From assembly GCF_951793255.1 (NCBI RefSeq), contig NZ_OX636706.1, forward strand, positions 2,226,001 through 2,290,000: a stretch of 64,000 nt of DNA, written 5' to 3'. Shown piece by piece: positions 16,967 through 26,205 of this stretch. The notes beneath the pieces are model-generated. The model had not been told where the DNA came from, did not search any database, and worked only from the letters and a program-made list of their open reading frames with translations. The stretch is from Desulfovibrio piger (lineage in GTDB: Bacteria; Desulfobacterota; Desulfovibrionia; Desulfovibrionales; Desulfovibrionaceae). The first letter of the stretch is position 1. Every line of letters begins with the position of its first letter. The position numbers and the translations under genes were made by a program.

Positions 16967-17359
16967 ATGCGTATGATGCTGGCATGTGGAGGCGTCCCGG
17001 TGTTGCTGGGGCTTCTTTTAGGGAGGAGCTTGCACTTCGGCGTAGACATCTGGAGCTGTCATCCCACGCAGGAAGGGAATGATGGGCGGCCTTACGGCCA
17101 ATGGGTCCCCACCCATGTCATCGCCGAGCCGTACCGCACCATCATCCACTGGCACCCCAATACGGAGTTTCGCGAGGATCAGTCCAGCTGCGAGGCCCTG
17201 TATCAATCCGTTCTGCAGGCCAATGAGGTTTACGCCCAGGAGCAGGCCAAGGCGGATCAGGAGCGCCGCGAGCGGGAAAGCCGCTGCGAGGCCTTCTGGC
17301 AGGAACACACGTCGGAATGGGCCAAGGGCTACATCGTCGCCGAGCTGCGCGAGGAATGA
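16967..17359 (+). CDS. Hypothetical protein, possibly membrane-anchored
   Basis: A 130-residue protein. The N-terminal stretch LACGGVPVLLGLLLG could be a signal anchor. Then WSCHPTQEGN, a central HVIAEPYRTIIHWHPN with several His, and a charged coiled region (QEQAKADQERRERESR) follow, ending WAKGYIVAELREE. I do not recognise the family. No strong ribosome-binding site is seen before the ATG, so the start could be slightly later (second Met). It is probably co-transcribed with the next gene, 10 bp away. Confidence 0.5.
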   Translation: MRMMLACGGVPVLLGLLLGRSLHFGVDIWSCHPTQEGNDGRPYGQWVPTHVIAEPYRTIIHWHPNTEFREDQSSCEALYQSVLQANEVYAQEQAKADQERRERESRCEAFWQEHTSEWAKGYIVAELREE

Positions 17360-17369
17360 GAGAGATATC

Positions 17370-17669
17370 ATGACCGACTACTTCGCGCATAGCGTGACCA
17401 GGCGCGTCCTGCTGGGCTTCTCCAAGTCCGACCGCAACAACTTCCGCGAGATGCGCAAGCTGGCGGCCACCTTCGGCCCCACGGAAAAGCTGGCCACGGA
17501 AGGGGAGGAGAATCGCGAGAACTATGCGGGCGGCTCCGGCTACTACCTGAGCGGCCCCTATCGTCACTCCGGTTGGACAATCCGCAAGGAGAGCCTCAAG
17601 TACGGCCTGCCTCGCGGTAGCCAGGCCGTTCTGGATGTCGCCCACTGGCTGGAGACCGCTTCCCGCTAA
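17370..17669 (+). CDS. Hypothetical 99-residue basic protein
   Basis: Starts with ATG at 17370 after GAGAGATATC. The sequence is soluble and positively charged, with TRRVLLGFSKSDRNNFREMRK near the N-terminus, a Gly/Tyr-rich centre (GGSGYYLSGPYRH) and GLPRGSQAVLDVAHWL near the end. There are no Cys and no membrane segment. The function is unknown. It is followed by a terminator, so with the preceding gene it makes a two-gene unit. Confidence 0.5.
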   Translation: MTDYFAHSVTRRVLLGFSKSDRNNFREMRKLAATFGPTEKLATEGEENRENYAGGSGYYLSGPYRHSGWTIRKESLKYGLPRGSQAVLDVAHWLETASR

Positions 17670-17676
17670 ATGACAA

Positions 17677-17700
17677 AGGCCCCGGCAGAAGCCGGGGCTT
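17677..17700 (+). terminator. Terminator-like hairpin
   Basis: AAGGCCCCGGC-AGAA-GCCGGGGCTT is a 10-bp GC-rich stem 8 bp after the hypothetical gene. The T run is short. Confidence 0.7.
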
Positions 17701-17868
17701 AAAGAAATATGCAGGAAAGATACAAGTATTTACTGACGTCTATAGTAAGTATACATTATACTATTATTCTTCAGGATAGACGCGCTCAACAAAACTGAGG
17801 AACTTTTCTGATGCGCGCAGTACTTCTAAATCTCTATCTTTATTACACTTTTAGTTACACGGTTGGTA

Positions 17869-17930
17869 AGCCTCCTTTCGAGGGGCTATATCAACACCAC
17901 CTCTGGTGGTATCTGATTTTTCGATTGTAG
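17869..17930. repeat. Pair of adjacent hairpins, possibly an insertion-sequence end remnant
   Basis: AGCCTCC-TTTCG-AGGGGCT and ACACCACC-TCT-GGTGGTAT lie side by side in a 257-bp AT-rich gap. This arrangement resembles the subterminal hairpins of IS200/IS605-type elements, but no transposase or TnpB remains nearby. The leftward regulator gene stops 28 bp to the right, so they might instead act at its mRNA 3' end. Confidence 0.35.
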
Positions 17931-17957
17931 TATCAAGATACCTTTTGCCAAAACAAC

Positions 17958-20429
17958 TCAAAAAGTACGAATACTCTTCAATTCCGCTTTGCTGTTGATA
18001 TTCAGTTTGCGGTATATATTTTTTAATATAGTGTTTACAGTGTGTATACTGATACAGAGTCGCGCCGAGATTTCTTTTGCGCTCAGCCGCTCTCGGGCCA
18101 AGACAAATACCTCACGTTCCCGCAGTGTCAACAGTAAAGCTCCCTCCTGCTCTTTCCTCAGGCGTACTACTCCTCGTTCACGGCGGGAACAGACGGCCCG
18201 CAATTCCGCAACCTGTTGCGGCATGAGGGCAAAAAGCGGCTTGAGGTCGGAAGCCAAGCGGGCAAACGGAAGATATATCCCGTCCGGCAGGGCAAGCTGC
18301 AAAGCCTCTTCCATATGGGAGGCAGCGCCCGACATGGCACCTTCCCTCGCTTCGACTATGGCCAGATACAAGGCATGGTACAGTCGAGGAAGGATATAGT
18401 TCATTGCGCGAGCCTGCTGCATAATCAGATCCTCGCACCTGCGCAATTCCGCGTGTCGTCCCTCCAGCAGGAGATAGTGCTCATACAGAATCAGGGCATA
18501 GGGAATGCTGTGGGTGTAAACTACCCGCTGTATTCCCGCAATATCGCGCAACCATTGAGGAATATTCTCAGTCTGTCCCAGACTGAGGTCCAGGGTCGCC
18601 TGACATAGTTCCCCTAAACGCAGCACGGAACGTTGCCCTGATTCTTTCATATTGCGGACAATGCTTTCACGGGTCATTCCATAGGTTTCAACGTCTCCGC
18701 GCAGAATCGCGACTTCGGCCAGGAGAAGATCCGCGCTGAGAATGACTCCGTATTGCCCCTCCTTGCGTGCCCGGTATGCAGCCTTGTAAGCCATGAGTTC
18801 CGCTGCCTCGTCATCACCGGAGGCAAGAGCCGCCTCTGCGCGGAAAATGTGTTCCGCTCCAGCACCGTGTCCGGAAGCCAGCTCAGAATACACTGGCAAG
18901 TAGGTGTCCATAAGATCCGTCAGATGGCTCAGACTGCCCAGGCTATTCCAGTACAGGCAAAGAACAGAGACCGTACCGAAGGGCATGGTGCCCCGGAAAA
19001 CCTCGGAACGGGGAATGTCCGAAACAGCCCGCAGATGATGCAGGGCCTTGCGGTGGAACTCCCCCATTCTGGCGATGTCGTTATATTCGGTGAAGGACAT
19101 GAGCATGGCATATTCACCGCAGGCTTTCTCCCATTCAATTCCATGCCTTCCTTTGTTCGCCTCAAGCAGATTACTGAGAACTTCCGTGGCATGCCGAAAA
19201 TAGGCATGAGCCCCTCTCCGAAAAAAATTATACGCCATGAGTACGAGAAAAACCGGGTGAGCCTGTAGAATTTCCCGTGGGCATCTGTCCATTAAGCTCT
19301 CGAACAGGGCTGTGATGTCCCGTTCTTGATTATTATAGACATACTGGGTGGATATGGGGAGGGCCAAAATTGCCTGGTAGTCTTCCACCTTCATGAAGAA
19401 GAGAGCTGCCTGCAACAGGTCGTCTATATCAAGACTGGCAAGGGCGGCCTTGCGGTACGCTGCTTTTTTGAACTCTGCGGACTGCATGGAAAAGCGTTCC
19501 AGCAGATAATCTCGCAGGATGCTGTGCATGATATAGGCCTGTCTATCCGCTGCGTAGCGAATGAAGAAATCAAGAGAAAGCAGCTCCGCGACAGTATCTG
19601 GCAACGCCATGCCGCCACTCATGATGGCGGCCTGATGGCTGTTGAAGGACTCCAGCAGGGAGAGTGCCATTATGAGGTTCCGTTCTTCGGGTGAAAGTCG
19701 ATTCCATATGGCAGTTTCCACCAGAGGACGAATGTCACTGAAATCGAGAAAATTTCCGGTGTGCCTGTAGTTTTGCAGCTGCAGACGGATGGCGGCTACC
19801 CAACCCCTTGAGCTCGTCTGGAGCAACTCTATCTGTTTCTGTGAGATGTCTATGCCCGTCAGACGGCAATATTCAACAATGCATTTATTATCGAAAAAGA
19901 GGTCGCGCGTCGTGATACCGAGATATGGCTGAGCATGAAAGGTCAATCCTTTTCCTTCATCCTTGAGGGGCTGTGTCACTAGAATGATATGTATGTTCTC
20001 ATCCCGGCAGGCGGAAAAAGCGGCGATGCAGCGCTTTCGCACCGGGCTATCGAAGAGCTGGTAATTGTCGATGACCACAAACGTGGGTTCTGCGCAGGTA
20101 TAGCCGGAAATGAGAAAAGCTATATCAGCCAGATTCTCCAGAGAGGGTTCACCAAGTTCCAACAGCTCATCCGTTATGCTGTCCTCCGCCCCGCCGAAAA
20201 GTGCGCAGATCCCCGCCCATGTCCTGCCTGCTGATTCGCCGAAACAGGTATACCAGCGCACTTCGGCCATTTGTTGTTCCCGTGCCAGATATTCGCGCAA
20301 CGCCGTGGTTTTGCCGAAGCCTGACGGTGCCTCAATGACCGTCAGGCCATACATGGGAATATCCGCCAGAGTTTCCCGAATGTGTTGAGAGAAGTAGTAA
20401 CTGTTATTCTTTTGCGGACTGCACCTCAT
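17958..20429 (-). CDS. MalT-like STAND ATPase regulator with LuxR helix-turn-helix
   Basis: An 823-residue transcription factor. Walker A APSGFGKTTAL (residues 34-44) opens a STAND-type NTPase, and FVVIDNYQLF near 137 is the Walker B strand. A long helical, TPR-like sensor region occupies the middle. The C-terminal LuxR/GerE domain reads LTLREREVFVLA then AKEISARLCISIHTVNTILKNIYRKL. MalT-type proteins are activated by a ligand that triggers oligomerisation. It is divergent from the secreted-protein cluster starting at 20579, with a 150-bp shared upstream region, so it most likely controls that cluster. The ligand is unknown. GTGAGGGA precedes the ATG. Confidence 0.88.
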   Translation of the reverse strand: MRCSPQKNNSYYFSQHIRETLADIPMYGLTVIEAPSGFGKTTALREYLAREQQMAEVRWYTCFGESAGRTWAGICALFGGAEDSITDELLELGEPSLENLADIAFLISGYTCAEPTFVVIDNYQLFDSPVRKRCIAAFSACRDENIHIILVTQPLKDEGKGLTFHAQPYLGITTRDLFFDNKCIVEYCRLTGIDISQKQIELLQTSSRGWVAAIRLQLQNYRHTGNFLDFSDIRPLVETAIWNRLSPEERNLIMALSLLESFNSHQAAIMSGGMALPDTVAELLSLDFFIRYAADRQAYIMHSILRDYLLERFSMQSAEFKKAAYRKAALASLDIDDLLQAALFFMKVEDYQAILALPISTQYVYNNQERDITALFESLMDRCPREILQAHPVFLVLMAYNFFRRGAHAYFRHATEVLSNLLEANKGRHGIEWEKACGEYAMLMSFTEYNDIARMGEFHRKALHHLRAVSDIPRSEVFRGTMPFGTVSVLCLYWNSLGSLSHLTDLMDTYLPVYSELASGHGAGAEHIFRAEAALASGDDEAAELMAYKAAYRARKEGQYGVILSADLLLAEVAILRGDVETYGMTRESIVRNMKESGQRSVLRLGELCQATLDLSLGQTENIPQWLRDIAGIQRVVYTHSIPYALILYEHYLLLEGRHAELRRCEDLIMQQARAMNYILPRLYHALYLAIVEAREGAMSGAASHMEEALQLALPDGIYLPFARLASDLKPLFALMPQQVAELRAVCSRRERGVVRLRKEQEGALLLTLREREVFVLARERLSAKEISARLCISIHTVNTILKNIYRKLNINSKAELKSIRTF

Positions 20430-20578
20430 GGGGTTCCCTCACCTGTTCCTGATTCTCTTCCTGTTTGCTCTCCTGTATATACCTAATTTCTGGTGATAGC
20501 TACTTTCTTCTGTTTGGGGTAGTCAGATATTTAAATTAGCATGACCCTATAATGGTAGAATTGCAGGGAGAGACTGGT

Positions 20579-21787
20579 ATGAAACGGTTTACTTCATTCG
20601 GATGCCTGATGATGTTTTTTCTCCTTTTGACGCCTCTTCCGGCCAGGGCGGAGATGACTGTAACTATCGTCAATGGTTCGTCACTGGAAATCAATTATCT
20701 GTATCTGGATAGTGGAGAAGGCGGTATGGGGTCATCGATGAGCCTTGTCCCCGGCAACAGAATCAATATGAATGACGGCAATGCTTCTATCCTCAAGGGG
20801 CTTACGGTATTTGCCGGAACCAAGCGCTATGTCTTTGAGTCAATGAGTCTTCCCGGCCCGAAGCAGGTCCTGCGTTTTGTCCTGCACGATGACGGTGTAC
20901 CGGCGCTTGTCCCTGAGGGAGAGTCCCAGTCGTCTGCCCAAGGAGAGAGCTTTGATGTTGAAACTGGTCCCATCTGGGACAACGATGATGCTCAGGAACG
21001 CTGTCCTGAAGTGCTGGCAGCCTGGATGGAAGCCAATCCCGGCAAGGAGGCCGAATGGACAGGCAACTGGACGACGACTGTTGAAGGGGAGACGAGTGTT
21101 TGCAATCTTCGGCTCAGAAATGCTTCTTCCAAGGTTTCGGCGTTATCTTCCGGAAGTATCACCGGAAAATCAATCCCGCTGATCCCCGAAGGAACGGTAC
21201 CCGTTGACCTGGCACAGGTGCTTGCCGCCCACACTATGGCGGATCTACGCCCGATGAACATCACTGAAGCATCCTATCCATTCGCGGGTGAATTCTTCCT
21301 GCCTGTAAACTTTGCGGAGACAACCTGGCTGGCCAGAATTATTCCTGAAAACAGTGGAGAATTTTTCGGCAAAAACGTGGATGAATGCCCCATCAGCAGC
21401 ATCGTGTTTCATACGGCCATTGACGATGAAGGTCTCAAGAACATCATTCTCGCTTTGTCCTCCGCAGGATACCGCCCCTGGTTCGCTTATGTGAAGAACG
21501 GGGAAAAGATGAATATTACCGATGCAATACATTTCTGGGATAATGCGGATACGCCCACTCAGTCCGATGCCGAGGAAACGATGGCCGAGAGTTGCGTTAC
21601 TGTTTTCAGCGAGACCGATCCCATCATCCTGGAAGGTATTTATATTTCTGCGAAATGCTGGGACGAGGCCGTCAAGGGGGAAAACCCGGTCGCCCCTGTC
21701 ATGCGTCTGCATGTTACCTCCAATAAGAACCTTTCCCTAGTCTGGATGGCCGATGGTTCCACGCTTATTGAGGCAAGCCGCGAATAG
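20579..21787 (+). CDS. Secreted protein of unknown function
   Basis: A 402-residue protein starting with ATG at 20579 (GGGAG upstream), preferred over 20552 because it begins the signal peptide MKRFTSFGCLMMFF...LPARA. The mature part has an N-terminal beta-rich region (EMTVTIVNGSSLEINYLYL) that resembles Ig-like or lectin-like folds, an acidic linker around residues 120-150, and a C-terminal half with two widely spaced Cys. I do not recognise a family. It is the first gene of a rightward run of nine genes, and the STAND/LuxR regulator is divergent to it. Confidence 0.6.
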   Translation: MKRFTSFGCLMMFFLLLTPLPARAEMTVTIVNGSSLEINYLYLDSGEGGMGSSMSLVPGNRINMNDGNASILKGLTVFAGTKRYVFESMSLPGPKQVLRFVLHDDGVPALVPEGESQSSAQGESFDVETGPIWDNDDAQERCPEVLAAWMEANPGKEAEWTGNWTTTVEGETSVCNLRLRNASSKVSALSSGSITGKSIPLIPEGTVPVDLAQVLAAHTMADLRPMNITEASYPFAGEFFLPVNFAETTWLARIIPENSGEFFGKNVDECPISSIVFHTAIDDEGLKNIILALSSAGYRPWFAYVKNGEKMNITDAIHFWDNADTPTQSDAEETMAESCVTVFSETDPIILEGIYISAKCWDEAVKGENPVAPVMRLHVTSNKNLSLVWMADGSTLIEASRE

Positions 21788-21791
21788 AATC

Positions 21792-22097
21792 ATGCGTAGG
21801 GGAGTAGCGATTGTAGCGACGATAGTAGCCTGTGCCGTACTGTTCTGGGTCATGGGAGTCCTGCTGCTGACACGGCAAACCTGCCAGCTGCTGATTCTCA
21901 TGTCCGGAGTAGGTATCGGGGCCATCTGTATGGCTTTCCACGCCCGGAAAAGAGGCAGCCGAGTTCTTCTTGTCATTGCTCTTGCAGGCTTGGCGCTGGC
22001 TGTGGGGCTTGGCTTCATGGCCCTAGTGGACATGCTCGAACCGGAAATCCTCTCCTTCCGGATCATGCCGGAATATTCGCCAAAAACTCTCTCATAA
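21792..22097 (+). CDS. Small membrane protein of unknown function (3 TM)
   Basis: A 101-residue, very hydrophobic protein. Three membrane segments are visible: IVATIVACAVLFWVMGVLLL, LLILMSGVGIGAICMAF and VLLVIALAGLALAVGLGFMAL. A short basic loop (HARKRGSR) lies between the second and third. ATG at 21792 comes 4 bp after the upstream stop. No strong ribosome-binding site is seen, so translation is probably coupled. No family is recognised. Confidence 0.55.
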   Translation: MRRGVAIVATIVACAVLFWVMGVLLLTRQTCQLLILMSGVGIGAICMAFHARKRGSRVLLVIALAGLALAVGLGFMALVDMLEPEILSFRIMPEYSPKTLS

Positions 22098-22119
22098 GCC
22101 ACATGTAGGTGAGGAAGGT

Positions 22120-22503
22120 ATGAAACATTATTTTTTCTTCTGGAATGTCTGTCTATGCACACTTCTGCTCTGTTTTGGTCCTTGTTGCGGACAGGTGTTT
22201 GCCGAGAATGCTGGTGAAGTTCGGCCCGGCAAATGCGCGATTACGTCCGGTGGACATACATACAGGCCTTCAGGTTGTCTAATCAGGAAGGGAACAGATG
22301 AGGGGCTCGGCTGGCGTATTATCGAGAAAAAGGACGGCAGCCCTTTGCTGGATGAAATACTTACCGTTTCCATAGTCGAAACTGGCCCCGGGACTGCCGA
22401 GGTAAGCGGACTGACGCAAGGCGGCATCAATTCCCGCTGGGGGGAGGCCAAGCGCGACGGAACCTGCTGGTCAGGAGAAGACTTCCGTATCTGTATCGAA
22501 TAG
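22120..22503 (+). CDS. Small Cys-containing secreted protein
   Basis: A 127-residue protein with GTGAGGAAGG before ATG 22120. The signal peptide ends around GQVFA. The mature part has Cys in GKCAIT, SGCLIR, GTCWSG and FRICIE, so two disulfides are likely in the periplasm. The family is unknown. It lies between the small membrane protein and LemA in the same direction. Confidence 0.55.
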   Translation: MKHYFFFWNVCLCTLLLCFGPCCGQVFAENAGEVRPGKCAITSGGHTYRPSGCLIRKGTDEGLGWRIIEKKDGSPLLDEILTVSIVETGPGTAEVSGLTQGGINSRWGEAKRDGTCWSGEDFRICIE

Positions 22504-22554
22504 GATGATCGATTTTGCGCACAACGCAGAGCAGGAAAAAACTCGGGAGGATAC

Positions 22555-23103
22555 ATGAACATCTGGCTTTTGGGGGCGCTGGCAATCGTGGTGGCAGCGG
22601 TTCTGTGGTACATCATGACCATGAATCGCTTCGCCAGACTTCTGGTGAAAATCAGGGAAGCCGATTCCGGTATTGAAGTGGCTCTAACCAAGCGTTTCGA
22701 TACCCTGACCAAGATGCTGGAGGTGACTAGGGCTTATGCTAGGCATGAGGCCGACACTCTGGGGAACATAGTAAAAATGCGCCAGGGGATGAACATGACG
22801 CAGCGGTCTGATGCCAACAGTCAGATGGATGTCCTGCGTGAAAAAATCAACGTGCTGGCCGAAGCCTACCCGGAACTGCGTTCCAGCGACAATTTTCGCG
22901 CATTGCAGACCTCCATTACAGACGTCGAAGAAGACCTGCAGGCCGTGCGGCGTATTTATAATATGAATGTCTCGCAATTCAATCAGATGCTGGTGACTTG
23001 GCCAGACAGTATTGTGGGGCATATACATGGACATAAAAATCAGGATTTCTTTAAGGCAGAGAAAGATAAAAAACAGGATGTGGCAATACATTTTTTCCTG
23101 TAA
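22555..23103 (+). CDS. LemA family protein
   Basis: A 182-residue LemA-like protein: one N-terminal membrane helix (WLLGALAIVVAAVLWYIM) followed by long antiparallel helices. Family marks are VEVALTKRFDTL-type (IEVALTKRFDTLTKML), EAYPELRSSDNFRALQ, VEEDLQAVRRIYNMNVSQFN, and the terminal WPDSIVGHIHGHKNQDFF, comparable to the usual FPSxxxAxxxxxxxxxFF. LemA proteins are cell-envelope proteins of unclear role, often next to a DUF3137 gene. One occurs here at 24644. ATG is preceded by GGGAGG. Confidence 0.85.
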   Translation: MNIWLLGALAIVVAAVLWYIMTMNRFARLLVKIREADSGIEVALTKRFDTLTKMLEVTRAYARHEADTLGNIVKMRQGMNMTQRSDANSQMDVLREKINVLAEAYPELRSSDNFRALQTSITDVEEDLQAVRRIYNMNVSQFNQMLVTWPDSIVGHIHGHKNQDFFKAEKDKKQDVAIHFFL

Positions 23104-23135
23104 CCTTTAACATCTTTCCCGATAAGGAGTGGAAG

Positions 23136-23669
23136 ATGAAACACACACTGAAGAAGCTGTATACATATTTTTCTATAATACTCTTGACTGCATTCTGTAC
23201 TTTTTCCTTCGCTCAGGATGCCTTTTCCGCGCCAAAATGGATCAAAGTCACCTACAGTAAGCCTACACTTCAAGTTATCGGAAAAGATAAAAATAATTCA
23301 GGCTACCTAGCTTTAAAAGTTTCTGTGACCCACAAAAACAACAGTAAAAAGGGCGAAGTAATTAAAGCTATTTTTGATAAAACCCTTCAGGTTTCATATG
23401 CATTAGGACCAGGCCGGTATACTTCCTTGTCTAACCCCGTCAATGTCACCTCAAGAGTTAAATCAAATAAGGTTAATAAAGTCGAGATATACCCTGGTCA
23501 GAAATTCACCCTTTACTATTTAGTTCCCATTGATAAAAAAGGAAGTATTGGTAAAAGCTGGAGTTCTTTAAACGATCAGATTATTTCTGATTACAAGGCA
23601 GGGAGAGTGAACGATATTTTTAAAAATAGAAAATATGCTTATGACTTCCAGGTAAAAAAGGGCAAATAG
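23136..23669 (+). CDS. Secreted lysine-rich protein of unknown function
   Basis: A 177-residue protein with AAGGAGTGGAAG before ATG 23136 and a signal peptide ending near FSFAQDAFSA. The mature domain (WIKVTYSKPTLQVIG...LALKVSVTHKNNSKKGEVIKAIF) has the look of an immunoglobulin-like beta sandwich. It is rich in Lys and Asn and has no Cys. The low GC content relative to neighbours suggests recent acquisition. The KVSVTHKNNS strand resembles the FSLKNNT strand of the next protein, so the two may share a beta domain. Confidence 0.55.
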   Translation: MKHTLKKLYTYFSIILLTAFCTFSFAQDAFSAPKWIKVTYSKPTLQVIGKDKNNSGYLALKVSVTHKNNSKKGEVIKAIFDKTLQVSYALGPGRYTSLSNPVNVTSRVKSNKVNKVEIYPGQKFTLYYLVPIDKKGSIGKSWSSLNDQIISDYKAGRVNDIFKNRKYAYDFQVKKGK

Positions 23670-23763
23670 ATTTCATGGAGTTAGGCAGTAGAATGCCATA
23701 ACGGCTCTTCCTCTCTCAAGAGTTTTTATTGATGAGCGGCCTTTGGTGAAGGATGTATTTTTG

Positions 23764-24597
23764 ATGTGCATACATCAAATTGCACAGCAGCATATACGTT
23801 GTATGCGTGTCTTGGTGCTGGCTGTAGCGCTGTTTTTTCTACTGCCCGTGAAATGGAGTTTTTGCTCCCCAAATGACATTTCAGTACATTTCAAGGAATT
23901 TGTAGTCAGAGATGGCAGATGGGGAGCAAAATTCTCGCTGAAGAACAACACCAGAGATCATGTGGTAACACACATCGACTACCGCGGCGAATATAAGAAA
24001 GATGGCAAGAAGAAAACCTTCACGAGAAAACGCGAGGGGAAACTGAAGCTGAATAAACCGCTGCTGCCAGGGAAATCCTTTACACTCACAGTTCTTTTGT
24101 CCGCTCCTGCGACATCCCATATTGAGAATATCACTCTTGCCGTTACTGATTACAGGTATAGAAATAAAGCCCAAAAAAGTACCTCTCCGGGAGACCATCT
24201 CGGCAAACAACTCGCTGCAACAGTGCAGGATTATCTGGGAAGCCAATATGTCTGGGGTGGTACAAGTCCTGCAGGCTTCGATTGCAGCGGCTTGGTGCAG
24301 TATGTCTGCAAGAAACATGGCATTACCATCCCCCGCACCAGCGCAGAACAGGCCAAAAGTGGAATATTTGTTGCCAAAGAACATGTTCGCCCCGGAGATC
24401 TGGTATTTTTCGGCCGAAAATCTTCAGGTCCGGTGGATCATGTAGGCATATATATCGGCAATGATATCTATGTTCATGCTCCAAACCCGGACTATACCGT
24501 CATGAAGACACGCCTCAGCGACAACTCCTTTACCATGGATGGCACTCGTTATGTTTTTCAGGGGAAATATGTGACGGCACGGCGGGTGACTCCCTGA
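23764..24597 (+). CDS. NlpC/P60 (C40) endopeptidase with N-terminal beta domain
   Basis: A 277-residue secreted cell-wall hydrolase. ATG 23764 has GAAGGA upstream; a later Met at 23803 starts the hydrophobic segment MRVLVLAVALFFLLPV and is an alternative start. Residues about 35-140 form a beta domain similar to the preceding gene product. The C40 domain follows: Y-VWGGTSPAGFDCSGLVQYV with catalytic Cys174, HVGIYIG with His226, and YVHAP with His238. These enzymes cut peptide stems of peptidoglycan. The presence of a wall hydrolase implies the cluster acts at the envelope. Confidence 0.85.
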   Translation: MCIHQIAQQHIRCMRVLVLAVALFFLLPVKWSFCSPNDISVHFKEFVVRDGRWGAKFSLKNNTRDHVVTHIDYRGEYKKDGKKKTFTRKREGKLKLNKPLLPGKSFTLTVLLSAPATSHIENITLAVTDYRYRNKAQKSTSPGDHLGKQLAATVQDYLGSQYVWGGTSPAGFDCSGLVQYVCKKHGITIPRTSAEQAKSGIFVAKEHVRPGDLVFFGRKSSGPVDHVGIYIGNDIYVHAPNPDYTVMKTRLSDNSFTMDGTRYVFQGKYVTARRVTP

Positions 24598-24643
24598 CGC
24601 CATATTCGTTTTATTCCAAACCGGCACACGTTGCTCAATCGAT

Positions 24644-26170
24644 ATGTCTGACGTTATTTTTATTGTCATTGCCCTTCTTTTCGAGTTTGTCGGCCCTGTT
24701 CTGCTTGCGGGTCTGCTGATCTGGGGAATCTGGAAATTCATACGGATCCGCCGTCTCCGCAGGAGTCTCAAGGCCGCAAAGAGCGATGCCGCGGCCCTGC
24801 AGATGGAATATACCCGCATCGGAGCCGGCGCTGTTACCTTTCTTGGCTGGGCGTCGTTCCCTGTGGTCATGGCTGCGGCCATGAGTATGGGAATGGAGAT
24901 GGGAGTGTCCCTGATCTTAGCGAGCCTGTGCTGCAGCCTAATCCTGTATGGCTCACAGCGTCTGAAAGGCCGCTACAACCAGGATTTCAAGGAAAAAGTT
25001 GTCCGGGCGGAACTGGAAAAAGCCTTTGACGATCTTTCGTTCCAGCCTGAGGGCGGCCTGAATACCGATGTTCTGGGTTCCCTCGGCCTGTTCCCTTCCG
25101 GCAGCATACATTGCAATGACCTGATCACAGCCAAGTATCACGGTCTTGACTTTTCCCAGTGTGATATCCGCATTCAGGAGAACAGCGAGGTCGTCACCAC
25201 CACGGAAGACGGTCACGAAGAGCGCCATACCTCCAGACAGACGTGTTTTCAGGGCAGGGTCATGCGTTTTGCCGTCGCCTCATCGGTCAAGGGCCCTGTG
25301 CAGGTGATACGGCGCGACTTCAGCGCTGCCTGCGTACTTTCGAATCCGGGCCAGTGGCAGCGGGTGGAAACGGAACTCGCGGCCTTTGGGGAGCGCTTTG
25401 AAGTCTTCGCACACGATCCGCGGGACGCTATGCGTGTCATGACGGCACAGATGATCGAGGGGATGTATTATCTCGATCGAAAGCTCAATGTTCCCTTGGC
25501 GTTCCATTTTGAAAACGGGGAGATGTTTGTCTTCATAGCCCTGCGCCGCGACGCATTTGATGTCTCCGGTAAAAAAACACTGCTGGAAGAGCGGAAACTG
25601 CTGGAAGAAGATATCAGCCTGATCACGGGATTTCTGGACACCATGTACTTCAAGGAAGACAGGAGGCACATGGATGGCGAAGGGAACGAGGAGAAGGCGC
25701 GAGAAACGGCAGCATTGGAAGCGGCATCTGCCGGCAGTGCCGGATTTCCCCTGCCCGGCAGACTTTCTCGCCTGAGAGTTGGGCTGCAAAGGCCCATTCG
25801 ACTGCTTTGCCACCTCGTTTTCTGGCTTCCCGCCGCTGTGTGGGGAATTTCTGTGATTGCAGCATTCCTGCGCCTGCCGGACGGCATCGCTCTTTCCTTC
25901 AGCATCACGAACGGGACAACAGAATTAACGGACTCCTGCAACACATTCGCATATATTGTAGTGGGGGCCTTTTTTGTTCTGCCGTCGGCCTTTTTTGTGG
26001 GGAGCGTTATGGCCAGGGCCTTAAATGTGTTCCTGCTGGGCGGAGGGAGCGGCATTAACAGCGGCAGCCGCATTCTCCAGATGCTCAAGTCTCTCGTTCA
26101 GGCCCTGTTCGTCGGTATTCCCCTGTGGCTACACCTTTTAATCATCAACATCAATTTGGACGCGCTCTAG
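24644..26170 (+). CDS. DUF3137 membrane protein
   Basis: A 508-residue protein. N-terminal TM helix (VIALLFEFVGPVLLAGLLIW), two further helices near residues 60-105, a soluble domain with the DUF3137 pattern (DLITAKYHGLDFSQCDIRI ... CFQGRVMRF), and two or three C-terminal helices. DUF3137 proteins have no known activity but repeatedly occur with LemA genes, as here. A Gln-rich acidic insert (EDRRHMDGEGNEEKARETA) separates soluble and membrane parts. It probably forms an envelope complex with the LemA protein (inference). Confidence 0.75.
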   Translation: MSDVIFIVIALLFEFVGPVLLAGLLIWGIWKFIRIRRLRRSLKAAKSDAAALQMEYTRIGAGAVTFLGWASFPVVMAAAMSMGMEMGVSLILASLCCSLILYGSQRLKGRYNQDFKEKVVRAELEKAFDDLSFQPEGGLNTDVLGSLGLFPSGSIHCNDLITAKYHGLDFSQCDIRIQENSEVVTTTEDGHEERHTSRQTCFQGRVMRFAVASSVKGPVQVIRRDFSAACVLSNPGQWQRVETELAAFGERFEVFAHDPRDAMRVMTAQMIEGMYYLDRKLNVPLAFHFENGEMFVFIALRRDAFDVSGKKTLLEERKLLEEDISLITGFLDTMYFKEDRRHMDGEGNEEKARETAALEAASAGSAGFPLPGRLSRLRVGLQRPIRLLCHLVFWLPAAVWGISVIAAFLRLPDGIALSFSITNGTTELTDSCNTFAYIVVGAFFVLPSAFFVGSVMARALNVFLLGGGSGINSGSRILQMLKSLVQALFVGIPLWLHLLIININLDAL

Positions 26171-26205
26171 GGACGATTCCGCCGGAGGCTACCAAGGAGA
26201 ATGTC

